From assembly GCF_900258515.1 (NCBI RefSeq), contig NZ_LT984884.1:836413-886243 (forward strand): a stretch of DNA of 49,831 nt, read 5' to 3'. Positions within the stretch are counted from its first letter, which is position 1. Every line of letters starts with the position of its first letter. This DNA is from Lentibacillus sp. Marseille-P4043. GTDB taxonomy: Bacteria > Bacillota > Bacilli > Bacillales > Amphibacillaceae. Below the pieces are notes generated by a model. The model was not told the DNA's origin and ran no database searches. It saw only the letters and a program-made list of their open reading frames with translations. This document shows positions 40,502 to 49,618 of the stretch, piece after piece. The translations under genes were made by a program, and so were the position numbers.

Positions 40502-40711
40502 TTGAATGAAATAACCACAGAAAGTTGGCAGGATCTCGTCAATAATGTTGGAAATATAGCAGATAAGACTCAACGGCAACTAATCGAGGTACAATCTCAC
40601 ATAACTGAATTAAATAATACTTTAGAAGTTACCAATATTATACTAGGTGTTATTGCTACAGCTTACATCATTTCACTCATAATTAAACTAATTAAAACTA
40701 ATAAAAAATAG
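40502..40711 (+). CDS. Small single-pass membrane protein
   Basis: A 69-residue product starting at TTG (40502) after AAGGGAGAG and CAAGG. The N-terminal half is polar and probably helical (ESWQDLVNNVGNIADKTQRQ, then HITELNNTL). One membrane helix (about residues 43-62, TNIILGVIATAYIISLII) is followed by a lysine-rich cytosolic tail KLIKTNKK. The layout recalls holin-like or XhlA-type small proteins, but no family is assigned. It lies in the duplicated segment, divergent from the exported protein gene. Confidence 0.6.
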   Translation: MNEITTESWQDLVNNVGNIADKTQRQLIEVQSHITELNNTLEVTNIILGVIATAYIISLIIKLIKTNKK

Positions 40712-40768
40712 AAAGACGCTGTGAATCTATGTAAATATTCGGAAATAGTTAAATCAAAAACTACTTTT

Positions 40769-40840
40769 TATCAGAGTAAATAATGGGAAGGTTAATTCAC
40801 TCGTATACCTATACAAGCGAATTGGCCTTTTCTTTTTGAA
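40769..40840 (+). pseudogene. Remnant of the rpsR tail and its terminator
   Basis: TATCAGAGTAAATAATGGGA and following bases match 38436-38505, covering the last rpsR codons, the stop and the whole terminator hairpin (TTCACTCGTATAC, CAAGCGAATTGGCC, TTTTC). The upstream rpsR sequence is absent. It may still act as a terminator for the small gene at 40502. Confidence 0.88.
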
Positions 40841-40872
40841 TGTAAGCAATACTCCCCTACAAGCAGTTCGAG

Positions 40873-40975
40873 CATCGTACGGAATCGCAGAAACATTGGC
40901 GCGAGAACGAAAACATCGTCCGGAATCGCAAGAACATCAGCGCCAGTGAGAAAACATCGCCCCGCGCACAGCATA
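40873..40975. repeat. GC-rich 41-bp tandem repeat
   Basis: CATCGTACGGAATCGCAGAA, CATCGTCCGGAATCGCAAGA and CATCGCCCCG begin units at 40873, 40914 and 40955, a period of 41 bases over about 2.4 units. It lies between the rpsR-tail remnant and the modC stop. No gene is supported here. Confidence 0.75.
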
Positions 40976-41001
40976 AATAACAACAAGGAACCATGAAATA
41001 A

Positions 41002-41616
41002 TCACAATAGCTTCCCTTGCTCGATATGTAAAATACGATTACCTAGCTTTTCAGCCTCTTCATAATCATGTGTAACCATGATAATCGGTATTTTCCACAT
41101 TTGATGTAGTCGGAGTAATTCGTTTTGGCACTCTTGTCGGGTTTTATCGTCTAGTGCTGAAAACGGCTCGTCTAGTAAGAGGGCTTCTGGTTTTGTAGCT
41201 AGTGCACGTATCAAAGCAACACGCTGTTTTTCTCCGCCTGAAATTTGTCGTGGATAGCTATCTAATAGATGTCCAATACCGATTACGTTCACCAGTTTTT
41301 GAAGTAATGTTTCATCTTTCATCCCATACTTAATGTTTTTCTCAACTGTCATATGCGGGAATAAAGCATAATCCTGAAATAAATAGCCGATATTTCGTTT
41401 TTGTACGGGTATTGGTTTCATTTTTTTACTGTAAAGGAGACGATCGTTTAATGTGATCTCACCTGAGTCTGGATGGGAGAGTCCGGCGATGCTATTGAGA
41501 ATCGTCGTTTTTCCAGCGCCAGATGGACCAAATAGCACAACAATTTCCTCACCAATAGTAAATTCCAACTCAATTGAAAAGTTTTTCAGCTTTTTCGTCA
41601 TAGCTACAGAAAGCAT
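41002..41616 (-). CDS. modC: Molybdate ABC transporter ATP-binding protein ModC
   Basis: ATPase of the molybdate importer. I chose ATG 41616, because GGCGGGA lies upstream; a TTG at 41631 directly abuts the modB stop. The product has about 204 residues. Walker A is GPSGAGKTT, the signature is SGGEKQRVALIRAL, and Walker B is ALLLDEPFSALD. It lacks the C-terminal TOBE domains of Escherichia coli ModC, as other short forms do. A copy of the last 69 bases survives at 39144. It is the last gene of the operon. Confidence 0.93.
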   Translation of the reverse strand: MLSVAMTKKLKNFSIELEFTIGEEIVVLFGPSGAGKTTILNSIAGLSHPDSGEITLNDRLLYSKKMKPIPVQKRNIGYLFQDYALFPHMTVEKNIKYGMKDETLLQKLVNVIGIGHLLDSYPRQISGGEKQRVALIRALATKPEALLLDEPFSALDDKTRQECQNELLRLHQMWKIPIIMVTHDYEEAEKLGNRILHIEQGKLL

Positions 41617-41631
41617 GATGTATCCCGCCAA

Positions 41632-42303
41632 TCACTTGTCTAATCTTAATATGTTACGCCCGCTCCACCAGTTTAGCCATAATATGGCGCTAAATCCTAT
41701 AATGATAATACTGATCACCCAAAAAACGGCCGTATCGGAGTTTCCGCTTTCAACCGCAAAGTAGATTGCTAGTGGAATGGTTTCTGTTTTATTTGGTATG
41801 TATCCCGCAATCATGAGTGTAGCACCAAACTCGCCTAATGCGCGGGCAAAGGTTAATACTAATCCTGCTAGAAGCCCAGGCCATGCTAAAGGGAAGGATA
41901 TTGTCCAGAATACTTTCCATTTGGAAGCTCCCATCGTCAATGCAGCATTTTCAATATTTTGGTCATAGTTTTGAAAGGCAGCAGACGCACTTTGATACAT
42001 TAATGGAAATGCGACAACCGTTGCTGCAATCACTGCGCCGATCCATGTGAACACAACCTGGAAATCAAACCATTGCAACAAAATACTACCAATCGGGCCA
42101 TTTTTGCCAAACAAATATAGTAAGCCAAAGCCGACAACAGTAGGTGGTAATACTAATGGCAGCATTAACACCGATTCGATGATACGTTTGCCTGGGAAAT
42201 GACTGCGTGCCAAAATCCTCGCAAATATGATACCGAAGACAAGGACAATGCAGGTCGCTATACCCGCTATTTTTAAGGATAATAGAAATGGAGTATAATT
42301 CAT
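41632..42303 (-). CDS. modB: Molybdate ABC transporter permease ModB
   Basis: A 223-residue permease with about five membrane helices. The EAA loop, which contacts the ATPase, is NAALTMGASKWKVFWTISFP, followed by ARALGEFGATLMIAGYIP, the characteristic ModB motif. It is between modA (21 bp) and modC, all on the minus strand. Confidence 0.95.
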   Translation of the reverse strand: MNYTPFLLSLKIAGIATCIVLVFGIIFARILARSHFPGKRIIESVLMLPLVLPPTVVGFGLLYLFGKNGPIGSILLQWFDFQVVFTWIGAVIAATVVAFPLMYQSASAAFQNYDQNIENAALTMGASKWKVFWTISFPLAWPGLLAGLVLTFARALGEFGATLMIAGYIPNKTETIPLAIYFAVESGNSDTAVFWVISIIIIGFSAILWLNWWSGRNILRLDK

Positions 42304-42324
42304 TTACACCAACCTCGTTTGTAA

Positions 42325-43104
42325 CTAGTTATTTGTAAATCCAAAATCGGCTAATGTTTTTTGAGCGTGGTCACTTGTTAAAAATGTAACAAAGTCTTTT
42401 GCAGCTTCAGTATTATCGCTTGTACTTGTAACAGCACCTGGATAGACGATAGGCGTGTACCAATCTGCTTTAGCTTCTGCTAATACGTTAACTTTGTCTG
42501 AACGCAAGGTATCACTGCCATAAACAAAACCAATTGCTGTATTACCGGATTCGACATAAGAGAGAACCTGTGTCACATCTTTTGCATAAACAAATTGATC
42601 GGTAAGCGCATCCCACTTGTCTATGTGCTGGAGAGCTTCTTTTGCGTAGCTACCAGCTGGTACACTTTCAGGATTGCCTATTGCAATTTGGGCGATAGTA
42701 GGTTGAATAGATGTAAATGAATCCAATGGCAAATGAGCATCTTTTTTTCCGATCATCACGAGTGTATTCTTGGCAAAATCTATTCTTGTATCTTGTAAAA
42801 TAAGTTTTTCATTTCCTAAAACATCCATCCATTTTTGGTTCGCTGATAGAAATACATCAACAGGAGCCCCTTGTTGAATTTGCTGGGCCAGTTTTCCTGA
42901 TCCACTGAAATTAAATGAAATCGTCACATTGGGGTTCTTTTCCTCATATTCCTTACTAATTTCCTTCATCGCCCCCGACAAACTAGCGGCGGCTGAGACA
43001 AAAATTTCTGTCGTGCCGGTATCGGAATCAGCTGAATCTGTCTGATTGCAACTAGCAAGAAACGGAAAAAGTAAACAGGTTAGCAAAAGCAATATGCGTT
43101 TCAT
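42325..43104 (-). CDS. modA: Molybdate-binding lipoprotein ModA
   Basis: Solute-binding component of the molybdate importer. The 259-residue product has a lipoprotein signal with lipobox LASC (residues 16-19), so it is anchored outside the membrane. The binding-fold motifs VSAAASLSGAMKEISKEY and FNFSGSGKLAQQIQQGAPVD are those of ModA. Its ATG overlaps the stop of the upstream gene (TAATG), which suggests coupling. Confidence 0.95.
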   Translation of the reverse strand: MKRILLLLTCLLFPFLASCNQTDSADSDTGTTEIFVSAAASLSGAMKEISKEYEEKNPNVTISFNFSGSGKLAQQIQQGAPVDVFLSANQKWMDVLGNEKLILQDTRIDFAKNTLVMIGKKDAHLPLDSFTSIQPTIAQIAIGNPESVPAGSYAKEALQHIDKWDALTDQFVYAKDVTQVLSYVESGNTAIGFVYGSDTLRSDKVNVLAEAKADWYTPIVYPGAVTSTSDNTEAAKDFVTFLTSDHAQKTLADFGFTNN

Positions 43105-43604
43105 TATCGAATCCTCCCCGGCCGTTTTTTTCGTCTAGGATATATCGTAATAATTTTCACCATTAAAATAAATGTATATCCTAAAAACAACCATAGCCAA
43201 TTATCGCTTATTGGAAAAATGAAGGCGACAAGTGTATAGAGAAGAAATGGAATTGTTGTCGTATAGGCACACATTTTCCAAAGAATTGCAAAGCGAATTT
43301 TACGATGTAATGTTCGACTTATCCATGTACCAATATAGGCAACCACAGCGAGCATGACAAATACAAATATCACTAATGGGAGATAATAAAAAATAAAAAA
43401 ATAAACTAACAAGAAAAACAACTGTAGATTGGCACCAGCACCACTAGAGGCTGTCAGTTGATCAATTAACGAGGGAAGTGAGACGATTAGCAGTAGAATA
43501 AACATATAGACTACTGTAACATCCATTCCAATCCGATTTAATTTAAACATTGCGTTTTTGGACGGCAATTTGATACTGCGTTTAAATGCTTCCAGAAAAA
43601 TCAT
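43104..43604 (-). CDS. Four-helix membrane protein, possibly DUF1189
   Basis: A 166-residue protein with about four membrane helices. The N-terminus FLEAFKRSIKLPSKNAMFKL and the overall plan resemble DUF1189 proteins of Bacilli, but the family call is tentative. The end is very basic (YPRRKKRPGRIR). It is the first gene before modA and shares one base with it, so it belongs to the molybdate operon, though a direct role in transport is not shown. Confidence 0.7.
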   Translation of the reverse strand: MIFLEAFKRSIKLPSKNAMFKLNRIGMDVTVVYMFILLLIVSLPSLIDQLTASSGAGANLQLFFLLVYFFIFYYLPLVIFVFVMLAVVAYIGTWISRTLHRKIRFAILWKMCAYTTTIPFLLYTLVAFIFPISDNWLWLFLGYTFILMVKIITIYPRRKKRPGRIR

Positions 43605-43849
43605 GCATATTCATCCTTCGTGTAAAAATAAACGATCACTTCCATTATAATAAAAAACGCCGGAAAATGCGCTAGTTGTCTTTTATCTATTTAAAAAGCT
43701 GTCTTCAAAAGATTGGGACTGCGATTACTCGCCCCATCGAAAACATTTGTTGTTTTCTTACACAATAGATAGAAACTGCGACACAGTGATAATTCCTTTT
43801 TGTGATACTTTCTCTCATTCTAATGTGCCTGAGTGCTTGAACCCGCTAC

Positions 43850-43962
43850 GGCAGAATACTTCGCTTTCCGTGGGCACGGCCTCAGCCTCCTCGGAAGCAA
43901 AAGGCACTTCCTGCGGGGTCTTCGGACACGTGCTGTTCCCACAGGAGTCTACGTATTCTGCC
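43850..43962 (+). repeat. GC-rich hairpin repeat, copy 9 (forward)
   Basis: The outer stem is GGCAGAATAC (43850-43859) with GTATTCTGCC (43953-43962). The inner stem is CGTGGG with CCCACA, where copy 7 has CGCGGG with CCCGCA, so a C-G pair became T-A. It has the same 113-bp length as copy 7. Confidence 0.88.
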
Positions 43963-44148
43963 TCCGCTTGTAGGGATTTTCTGAATGTAGAATAGTGTAT
44001 AACTTATAAATTCAACATTTCATGGAGTTCTTCTCACTTATACAGAAAGTCACACGAAGGTTTGGAGAAAATGTGAGACTTGTGATGTAACTTTTTACGT
44101 GACTTTTCCCGTCCTTTACAAGTTGAGTATTAATTCACGGCTTGGGGA

Positions 44149-44219
44149 AATACTCGCTTTCCATGGGGACGCTTCAGCCTCGCGAGCAAAAACCGCTCAC
44201 TGCGGGGTCTTCAGTCTGT
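44149..44219 (+). repeat. GC-rich hairpin repeat, copy 10 (degenerate, partial)
   Basis: TCGCTTTCCATGGGGACG, CTTCAGCCTCGCGAGCAAAA and CACTGCGGGGTCTTCAGTCT align with the left arm and loop of the family. The right arm is missing. It is followed at about 44229-44275 by sequence resembling the composite-element right tail. Confidence 0.65.
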
Positions 44220-44305
44220 TCATTTTTCATAGTAGAAACTACGAAATTTAAAAAGCAGCAGACATTACGAAAAGTGACTTGAGAAAAGATCTGGGTATAC
44301 GAACA

Positions 44306-44319
44306 ATTGCCCGGGAAAT
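44306..44319. promoter_or_regulatory. Candidate Noc-binding site
   Basis: ATTGCCCGGGAAAT matches the B. subtilis Noc-binding consensus ATTTCCCGGGAAAT at 13 of 14 positions. noc is present in this window. Confidence 0.6.
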
Positions 44320-44371
44320 ACTTTTTCTACAATTTTCAACACCAAATTGCTTATGAAAAATGTTATCATAT

Positions 44372-44579
44372 TATAATGAGATAAATAATAAGCATCTGAC
44401 TGGCAATGAACTTATTCGGACATTCTTATTGTAAAGGATGCGCCGCGGTCGCCGGTTGATGAAAAGCTCACGTCTGTGACATGAGTTATGCTAGTCATGT
44501 TTTACGTATTGTTAGCTAAATAGAAACTAAATTTATACTTTTTTACTTTTGTTGCAACAAAATATAAGAGGTGCAGTTA
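44372..44579 (+). promoter_or_regulatory. Promoter and possible structured leader of yybS
   Basis: TATAAT at 44372-44377 is followed by about 200 untranslated bases. TGACTGGCA (44397-44405) can pair with TGCTAGTCA (44489-44497) with one wobble and is followed by TGTTTTA. Between them lie GCATC/GATGC, CCGCGGTCGCCGG and a CTCACGT/ACATGAG hairpin. It does not match a riboswitch I recognise. Confidence 0.4.
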
Positions 44580-45527
44580 ATGAATCGATCAAAATTACTT
44601 ACAGATGGGGTACTATTAATAGCCATTTACATCGTATTATTATTAATCGCAATGTTTGTTCCGCTAATTGAACTTGTCGCTACATTTCTTTTACCTGTAC
44701 CAATTATTATCTTTGCTTCTAGATATGATTGGAAATCGTCACTATTAATGTTGGCGGTAGCGCTTGTACTATCTTCTTTATTTGCCACCATCTTTTCCCT
44801 GCCAGTTACGGTGCTAATGGGGCTCGGCGGTGTTATGATTGGTAGTGCAATGTATAGGGGACTATCTGCCTATGAAACATGGGCACGAGGTGCAGTTGGA
44901 TTTGGACTTGGATTGGTATTTGTCCTTTTAATTAGTCAGTTAGTATTTGACGTGAATATGTTAGAAGAAATCGATGTGATGATTGACCAATCCATGCAAA
45001 TGAGTCAGGATATGATGGAGCAGTTTGGTTTAGCTGATCAGGCGGCAGAGCAAATGGCACTTATCGAGGAACAAATGGAAATGCTAAAAAATCTGATTCC
45101 GGTTGGGATCGCGGTTATTGGTATTTTACTATCGTTTATCGGCCAATGGGTAAGTTACAAAGTGATTAATCGATTAGAAAATAAGAACTTTCACTTTCCA
45201 CCATTTCGTGAACTGAAACTGCCAGTATCGCTTGTTTGGATCTACTTTTTTGCATTGATTTTTACGTTTTTTGAATTAGATCAAAATGGTATGCTATACC
45301 TAGCAGTAAATAATGTCCTTATGCTAGCAGGGATGTTAATGGTGATCCAAGGATTTTCATTGATATTTTTCTATGCATATCAGAAAAACAAGTCAAAGGC
45401 ATTGCCAATAGGTAGTGTTGTTTTGACAATACTTATGCCATTTCTGTTCCTTTATCTTGTGCGGATTTTAGGTATAATTGATATAGGTTTCAAACTACGA
45501 GACCGGATCTCACAAAGTGGAAAATAG
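44580..45527 (+). CDS. yybS: YybS family membrane protein (DUF2232)
   Basis: A 315-residue membrane protein with about eight helices. I chose ATG 44580 after AAGAGGTG; an in-frame GTG at 44571 is inside that site. A methionine-rich, probably helical loop (about residues 130-165, DQSMQMSQDMMEQFG) breaks the helix pattern. The gene order yybS-gdpP-rplI-dnaC is conserved in Bacilli. Its function is unknown; an energy-coupling or membrane-assembly role has been proposed for the family on sequence only. Confidence 0.9.
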   Translation: MNRSKLLTDGVLLIAIYIVLLLIAMFVPLIELVATFLLPVPIIIFASRYDWKSSLLMLAVALVLSSLFATIFSLPVTVLMGLGGVMIGSAMYRGLSAYETWARGAVGFGLGLVFVLLISQLVFDVNMLEEIDVMIDQSMQMSQDMMEQFGLADQAAEQMALIEEQMEMLKNLIPVGIAVIGILLSFIGQWVSYKVINRLENKNFHFPPFRELKLPVSLVWIYFFALIFTFFELDQNGMLYLAVNNVLMLAGMLMVIQGFSLIFFYAYQKNKSKALPIGSVVLTILMPFLFLYLVRILGIIDIGFKLRDRISQSGK

Positions 45528-45554
45528 AACGGAATAGGTTGTGGAGTGAATTCA

Positions 45555-47528
45555 ATGCCAGATTTACAAAAAAAGCCCGCGCTTAGCAGGCATTTATGGA
45601 TTATTTATCTGTTATCAATCATTTTGCTAGGCGTTATATGGTATTACCAATGGATATTGGGGCTGTTAATGACGCTATTTCTAGCGGCATCCTTTTACTA
45701 CAGTATCCAAACAGAGAAAACGATCATAAATGAGACAGAAGAATATATCTCGACGCTCTCGCACCGAATTAAAAAAGTTGGTGAGGAGGCGTTATTAGAA
45801 ATGCCGATTGGAATCGCCCTTTATAATGAGGATTTTTTCATTGAATGGGCTAATCCATATATGAACAATTTCGCCGAGGAAGATACACTTGTCGGAAAAC
45901 CATTAAACCTTTTGTCAGAGGATTTAGAGCCGATGATTAAAGAAGGAAAAGATGAAATAGGCTTTGAGTTAGAGGGATACAGACTTCAAACAGTTGTTAG
46001 AAAAGACGAACGTTTATTATACTTCTTTGATCGGACGAAGCAAAATGAAATCCAAACACTTTATCAGAATGAGCAAACAGTTTTGGCAATCATCTTTTTA
46101 GACAACTATGAGGAAATTACACAAAATATGGATGATACCTTCAAGAGTCAGTTAAACTCTAAAGTTACATCTGTTTTAAATAATTGGTCACACGCGTATG
46201 GAATCTATTTGAAACGGACATCACAGGAACGATTTATAGCAGTTGGAACGAAAGAAATTCTACAGAAATTGGAAAAGACTAAGTTTGATATTCTTGATGA
46301 AGTCAGAGAATTGAATACCGAACAGAATATTCCTGTTACGATCAGTATCGGAGTTGGATATGGGAACATGGGGCTACCGACTCTTGGCGAACTTGCCCAA
46401 TCAAGTCTCGACTTGGCACTGGGCCGTGGGGGCGACCAGGTAGCTATTAAGGATGACTCTGGTAAGGTTCGTTTTTATGGCGGTAAGACAAATCCAATGG
46501 AAAAACGCACAAGAGTACGGGCACGTGTTATCTCCCATGCATTAAAAGAACTTGTGAAAGAGAGTGACAATGTGATTATCATGGGTCATAAATCCCCTGA
46601 TATGGATTCACTTGGCGCAGCTATTGGTATTTTAAATATCGCCAAGGCAAATGAAGTGGAAGGCCATATTGTTTTTGATCCTGACGATGTGGACACAGGT
46701 GTTTATCGGTTGGTTGATGCCATAAAAGCAGATGAAAGCCTGTGGAAACATTTTATTGAACCAGAAGAAGCGGAAGCACTTATCTCCAGTAGAAGCTTGG
46801 TGGTTGTTGTCGACACGCATAAGCCTTCCATGGTAGCGGATGAGCGCCTATTGAATAAAACGGATTTCAAGGTAGTGATTGACCATCATCGCCGTGCTGA
46901 GGATTTTGTTGACAATCCAACGCTTGTTTATATGGAACCATATGCGTCATCAACTGCTGAACTAGTAACTGAACTATTGGAATACCAACCGAAAACATTG
47001 AAACTTAAAATGCTGGAAGCGACAGCATTGCTTGCAGGTATTATTGTCGATACGAAAAGCTTTACATTGCGAACAGGTTCTCGAACGTTTGACGCTGCTT
47101 CATATTTACGTTCTAAGGGTGCTGATACCGTATTAGTCCAACAATTTATGAAAGAAGATTTGAAGTTATATATTAAGCGGAGTAAATTAATTGAACGGGC
47201 ACAAACGTACAATCATTCGGTTGCGATTGCTAAGGGGAAACCGGAGGAAATATATGGTCCTGTACTAATTGCTCAAGCAGCTGATACACTTTTAACAATG
47301 AGTGGAATTAATGCCTCATTCGTTATTTCTGAACGAGAAGATGGTAGAATTGGGATAAGTGCCAGGTCTCTAGGTGACGTCAATGTTCAAATTATCATGG
47401 AAAAAATGAATGGCGGCGGTCATTTAACAAATGCAGCTACACAAATTGAAGATACAACAATAGACGATGCAGAAGCATTATTAAAAGATATACTAGAGGA
47501 ATATTTCGGAGGAGGAGAAACAGAATGA
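45555..47528 (+). CDS. gdpP: Cyclic-di-AMP phosphodiesterase GdpP
   Basis: Membrane enzyme that hydrolyses c-di-AMP to pApA and so affects potassium balance, wall stress and beta-lactam tolerance. I chose ATG 45555 (GGAG eight bases upstream); GTG 45546 is also in frame. The product has 657 residues. Two N-terminal membrane helices (about 15-50), a degenerate PAS domain (about 75-160) and a degenerate GGDEF domain (about 170-310) precede the DHH domain, with [11 protein letters not shown] near 344-354, DTH near 420 and DHH at 443-445. The DHHA1 motif is GGGHLTNAA near 620. It overlaps rplI by four bases. Confidence 0.97.
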   Translation: MPDLQKKPALSRHLWIIYLLSIILLGVIWYYQWILGLLMTLFLAASFYYSIQTEKTIINETEEYISTLSHRIKKVGEEALLEMPIGIALYNEDFFIEWANPYMNNFAEEDTLVGKPLNLLSEDLEPMIKEGKDEIGFELEGYRLQTVVRKDERLLYFFDRTKQNEIQTLYQNEQTVLAIIFLDNYEEITQNMDDTFKSQLNSKVTSVLNNWSHAYGIYLKRTSQERFIAVGTKEILQKLEKTKFDILDEVRELNTEQNIPVTISIGVGYGNMGLPTLGELAQSSLDLALGRGGDQVAIKDDSGKVRFYGGKTNPMEKRTRVRARVISHALKELVKESDNVIIMGHKSPDMDSLGAAIGILNIAKANEVEGHIVFDPDDVDTGVYRLVDAIKADESLWKHFIEPEEAEALISSRSLVVVVDTHKPSMVADERLLNKTDFKVVIDHHRRAEDFVDNPTLVYMEPYASSTAELVTELLEYQPKTLKLKMLEATALLAGIIVDTKSFTLRTGSRTFDAASYLRSKGADTVLVQQFMKEDLKLYIKRSKLIERAQTYNHSVAIAKGKPEEIYGPVLIAQAADTLLTMSGINASFVISEREDGRIGISARSLGDVNVQIIMEKMNGGGHLTNAATQIEDTTIDDAEALLKDILEEYFGGGETE

Positions 47529-47971
47529 AGGTTATTTTCTTAAAAGATGTAAAAGGAAAAGGAAAAAAAGGCGATGTGAAAAACGTATCGGACGGTTATG
47601 CACGTAACTATTTATTAAAAAATAAGTTAGCCGAAGAAGCAACTAAAGGAAACATGAAGGCGTTAGATGCACAGAAAAAGAAAGCTGACCAGGAAGAACA
47701 ACAAGAAAAAGAAGATGCTATCGAATTAAAAGATACCTTAGCAGATCTAACAGTAGAGTTAAAAGCAAAGTCTGGGGATAGTGGCCGACTATTTGGCTCC
47801 ATAACAAGTAAACAAATCGCAGAGGCACTTGAAAAGGCACATGGATATAAGATTGATAAACGTAAAATTGAATTAGATGAACCAATTCGCGCGTTAGGCT
47901 ATACGACGGTTCCAGTTAAGCTTCATCAGGAAGTTTCTGGTTCGATTAAAGTACATGTAACAGAAAAGTAA
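47525..47971 (+). CDS. rplI: 50S ribosomal protein L9
   Basis: A 148-residue protein. The N-terminal domain [20 protein letters not shown], then NYLLKNKLA, is the L9 signature. A long connecting helix (about 41-75) and a C-terminal RNA-binding domain follow. The ATG overlaps the gdpP stop (ATGA), with GGAGGAGG just upstream inside gdpP. Confidence 0.97.
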   Translation: MKVIFLKDVKGKGKKGDVKNVSDGYARNYLLKNKLAEEATKGNMKALDAQKKKADQEEQQEKEDAIELKDTLADLTVELKAKSGDSGRLFGSITSKQIAEALEKAHGYKIDKRKIELDEPIRALGYTTVPVKLHQEVSGSIKVHVTEK

Positions 47972-47982
47972 ACAAGACTCTT

Positions 47983-48014
47983 AAGGAAATCGGTGATATG
48001 CCGATTTCTTTAAA
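47983..48014 (+). terminator. Hairpin between rplI and dnaC
   Basis: GAAATCGG (47986-47993) pairs with CCGATTTC (48001-48008), followed by TTTAAATT. The T-tract is weak, so it may attenuate rather than stop transcription into dnaC. Confidence 0.55.
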
Positions 48015-48045
48015 TTAGTATAAACCTCTCTGGGAGGAAGAAAGA

Positions 48046-49416
48046 ATGAATGAAAATTGGAATGATCGTACACCACCACATAATATCGAAGCGGAACAGG
48101 CGGTAATCGGTGCTATTTTCCTTGAACCGGATGCTTTTTCACAAGCATCGGAATTGTTGATGCCTGAGGATTTCTATCGCGCCAGCCATCAACGCATATT
48201 TGAAACGATGATGAAGCTTTCAGATCTTGGTGAGCCGATTGATCTTGTTACTGTAACGACCTCCTTATCAAATGCCAAGACATTGGACGAAGTTGGAGGG
48301 GTATCCTATTTAACTGATTTGGCAGGTAGTGTACCGACTGCTGCCAATATTGGATATTATAGTAAAATAGTGGAGGAAAAATCAGTATTACGTCGATTAA
48401 TTCGTACAGCAACCGATATTGTGACAACTGGTTTTACCAGGGAAGATGAGATTGAGGATGTTCTAAATGAAGCGGAAAAAAACATTTTAGAAGTCTCCCA
48501 TCGACAAAATTCCGGGGCATTTAAATCAATAAAAGATGTGCTAATTGAAGTTTACGATGATATTGAAACACTACACAACCACAAGGAAGACGTGACAGGT
48601 GTTCCAACAGGTTATCGTGATCTTGATCATATTACATCTGGTTTTCAACGTAACGATTTAATCATTATTGCTGCCCGTCCATCAGTTGGTAAAACAGCAT
48701 TTGCGTTGAATATTGCGCAAAACGTAGCGATTAATACCGATGAAAATGTAGCGATATTTAGTTTGGAAATGGGTGCCGAACAACTTGTTCAACGGATGCT
48801 CTGTGCGGAAGGAAATATTGATGCCCAACGTTTACGTACAGGAAGCTTGGAGTCTGATGACTGGAGTAAACTAACAATGGCGATGGGGAGTCTTTCAAAT
48901 GCAGGGATCTACATTGATGATTCACCAGGCATACGTGTAAGTGAAATTCGGTCAAAATGCCGGCGTTTGAAGCAGGAACATGGACTTGGCATGATTTTAA
49001 TTGACTATTTACAACTCATTCAAGGAAGTGCGAACTCTAGAGAGAACAGACAGCAAGAGGTTTCTGAAATTTCCCGTTCACTCAAAGGTTTAGCACGTGA
49101 GTTAAATGTCCCACTCATTGCCTTATCACAGTTATCACGTGGTGTGGAACAACGCCAAGATAAGCGTCCAATGATGTCTGACTTACGTGAATCAGGAAGT
49201 ATTGAGCAAGATGCCGATATTGTTGGGTTTTTATATCGTGATGATTATTATGACCAGGAATCAGAGAAGCAAAATATTATTGAAATTATTATTTCCAAAC
49301 AGCGTAACGGCCCAGTTGGAACAGTTGAACTTGCATTTGTGAAGCAATATAACAAATTCGTTGACTTGGACCATCGCTATCAAGAAAGTGATGTTCCGCC
49401 ACCAGTACCAGTTTAA
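48046..49416 (+). CDS. dnaC: Replicative DNA helicase (DnaB family, DnaC in Bacillus)
   Basis: Hexameric helicase at the replication fork. The 456-residue product has the DnaB N-terminal domain (PPHNIEAEQAVIGAIFLEPD), a linker and the RecA-like motor with Walker A ARPSVGKTA, IFSLEMGAEQL, Walker B GMILIDYLQLIQG and the DLRESGSIEQDADIVGFLYR block. GGGAGGAAG precedes the ATG. No intein is present. It closes the yybS-gdpP-rplI-dnaC group. Confidence 0.98.
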   Translation: MNENWNDRTPPHNIEAEQAVIGAIFLEPDAFSQASELLMPEDFYRASHQRIFETMMKLSDLGEPIDLVTVTTSLSNAKTLDEVGGVSYLTDLAGSVPTAANIGYYSKIVEEKSVLRRLIRTATDIVTTGFTREDEIEDVLNEAEKNILEVSHRQNSGAFKSIKDVLIEVYDDIETLHNHKEDVTGVPTGYRDLDHITSGFQRNDLIIIAARPSVGKTAFALNIAQNVAINTDENVAIFSLEMGAEQLVQRMLCAEGNIDAQRLRTGSLESDDWSKLTMAMGSLSNAGIYIDDSPGIRVSEIRSKCRRLKQEHGLGMILIDYLQLIQGSANSRENRQQEVSEISRSLKGLARELNVPLIALSQLSRGVEQRQDKRPMMSDLRESGSIEQDADIVGFLYRDDYYDQESEKQNIIEIIISKQRNGPVGTVELAFVKQYNKFVDLDHRYQESDVPPPVPV

Positions 49417-49425
49417 TAGTTTTGA

Positions 49426-49462
49426 AAAAGCAGCCCTTGTGTTATTGGGGCTGCTTTTTTTA
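49426..49462 (+). terminator. Terminator after dnaC
   Basis: AAAAGCAGCCC (49427-49437) pairs with GGGCTGCTTTT (49448-49458), followed by more T residues. Confidence 0.9.
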
Positions 49463-49618
49463 CTTAGGGATAACAGCATACGTGTTTAAAAACAAAAAAC
49501 AAACCATACTAATAATGACGGTTGCTTTATTAAAAGCTCTCTTCGTAATGTTTGTCGCTTTTTAATTTGGATGGTTGATATAAACTGCGACGTAAGTAGG
49601 GTTCAAAATTACCGCTAC

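Larger units (their letters stand above)
43605..44579. other. Gene-free 975-bp gap with repeats and the yybS leader
   Basis: The gap holds repeat copies 9 and 10, their conserved flanks, a near-consensus Noc-binding site and a leader region before yybS. The flanks resemble those of copy 4 (for example TGATACTTTCTCTCATTCTA against TGACACTTTCTTCTCGTTCC). No coding sequence is supported. Confidence 0.6.

Noticed and set aside
43747..43995. Plus-strand frame of 82 codons through repeat copy 9
   Set aside because: It spans the hairpin repeat and lacks a ribosome site.
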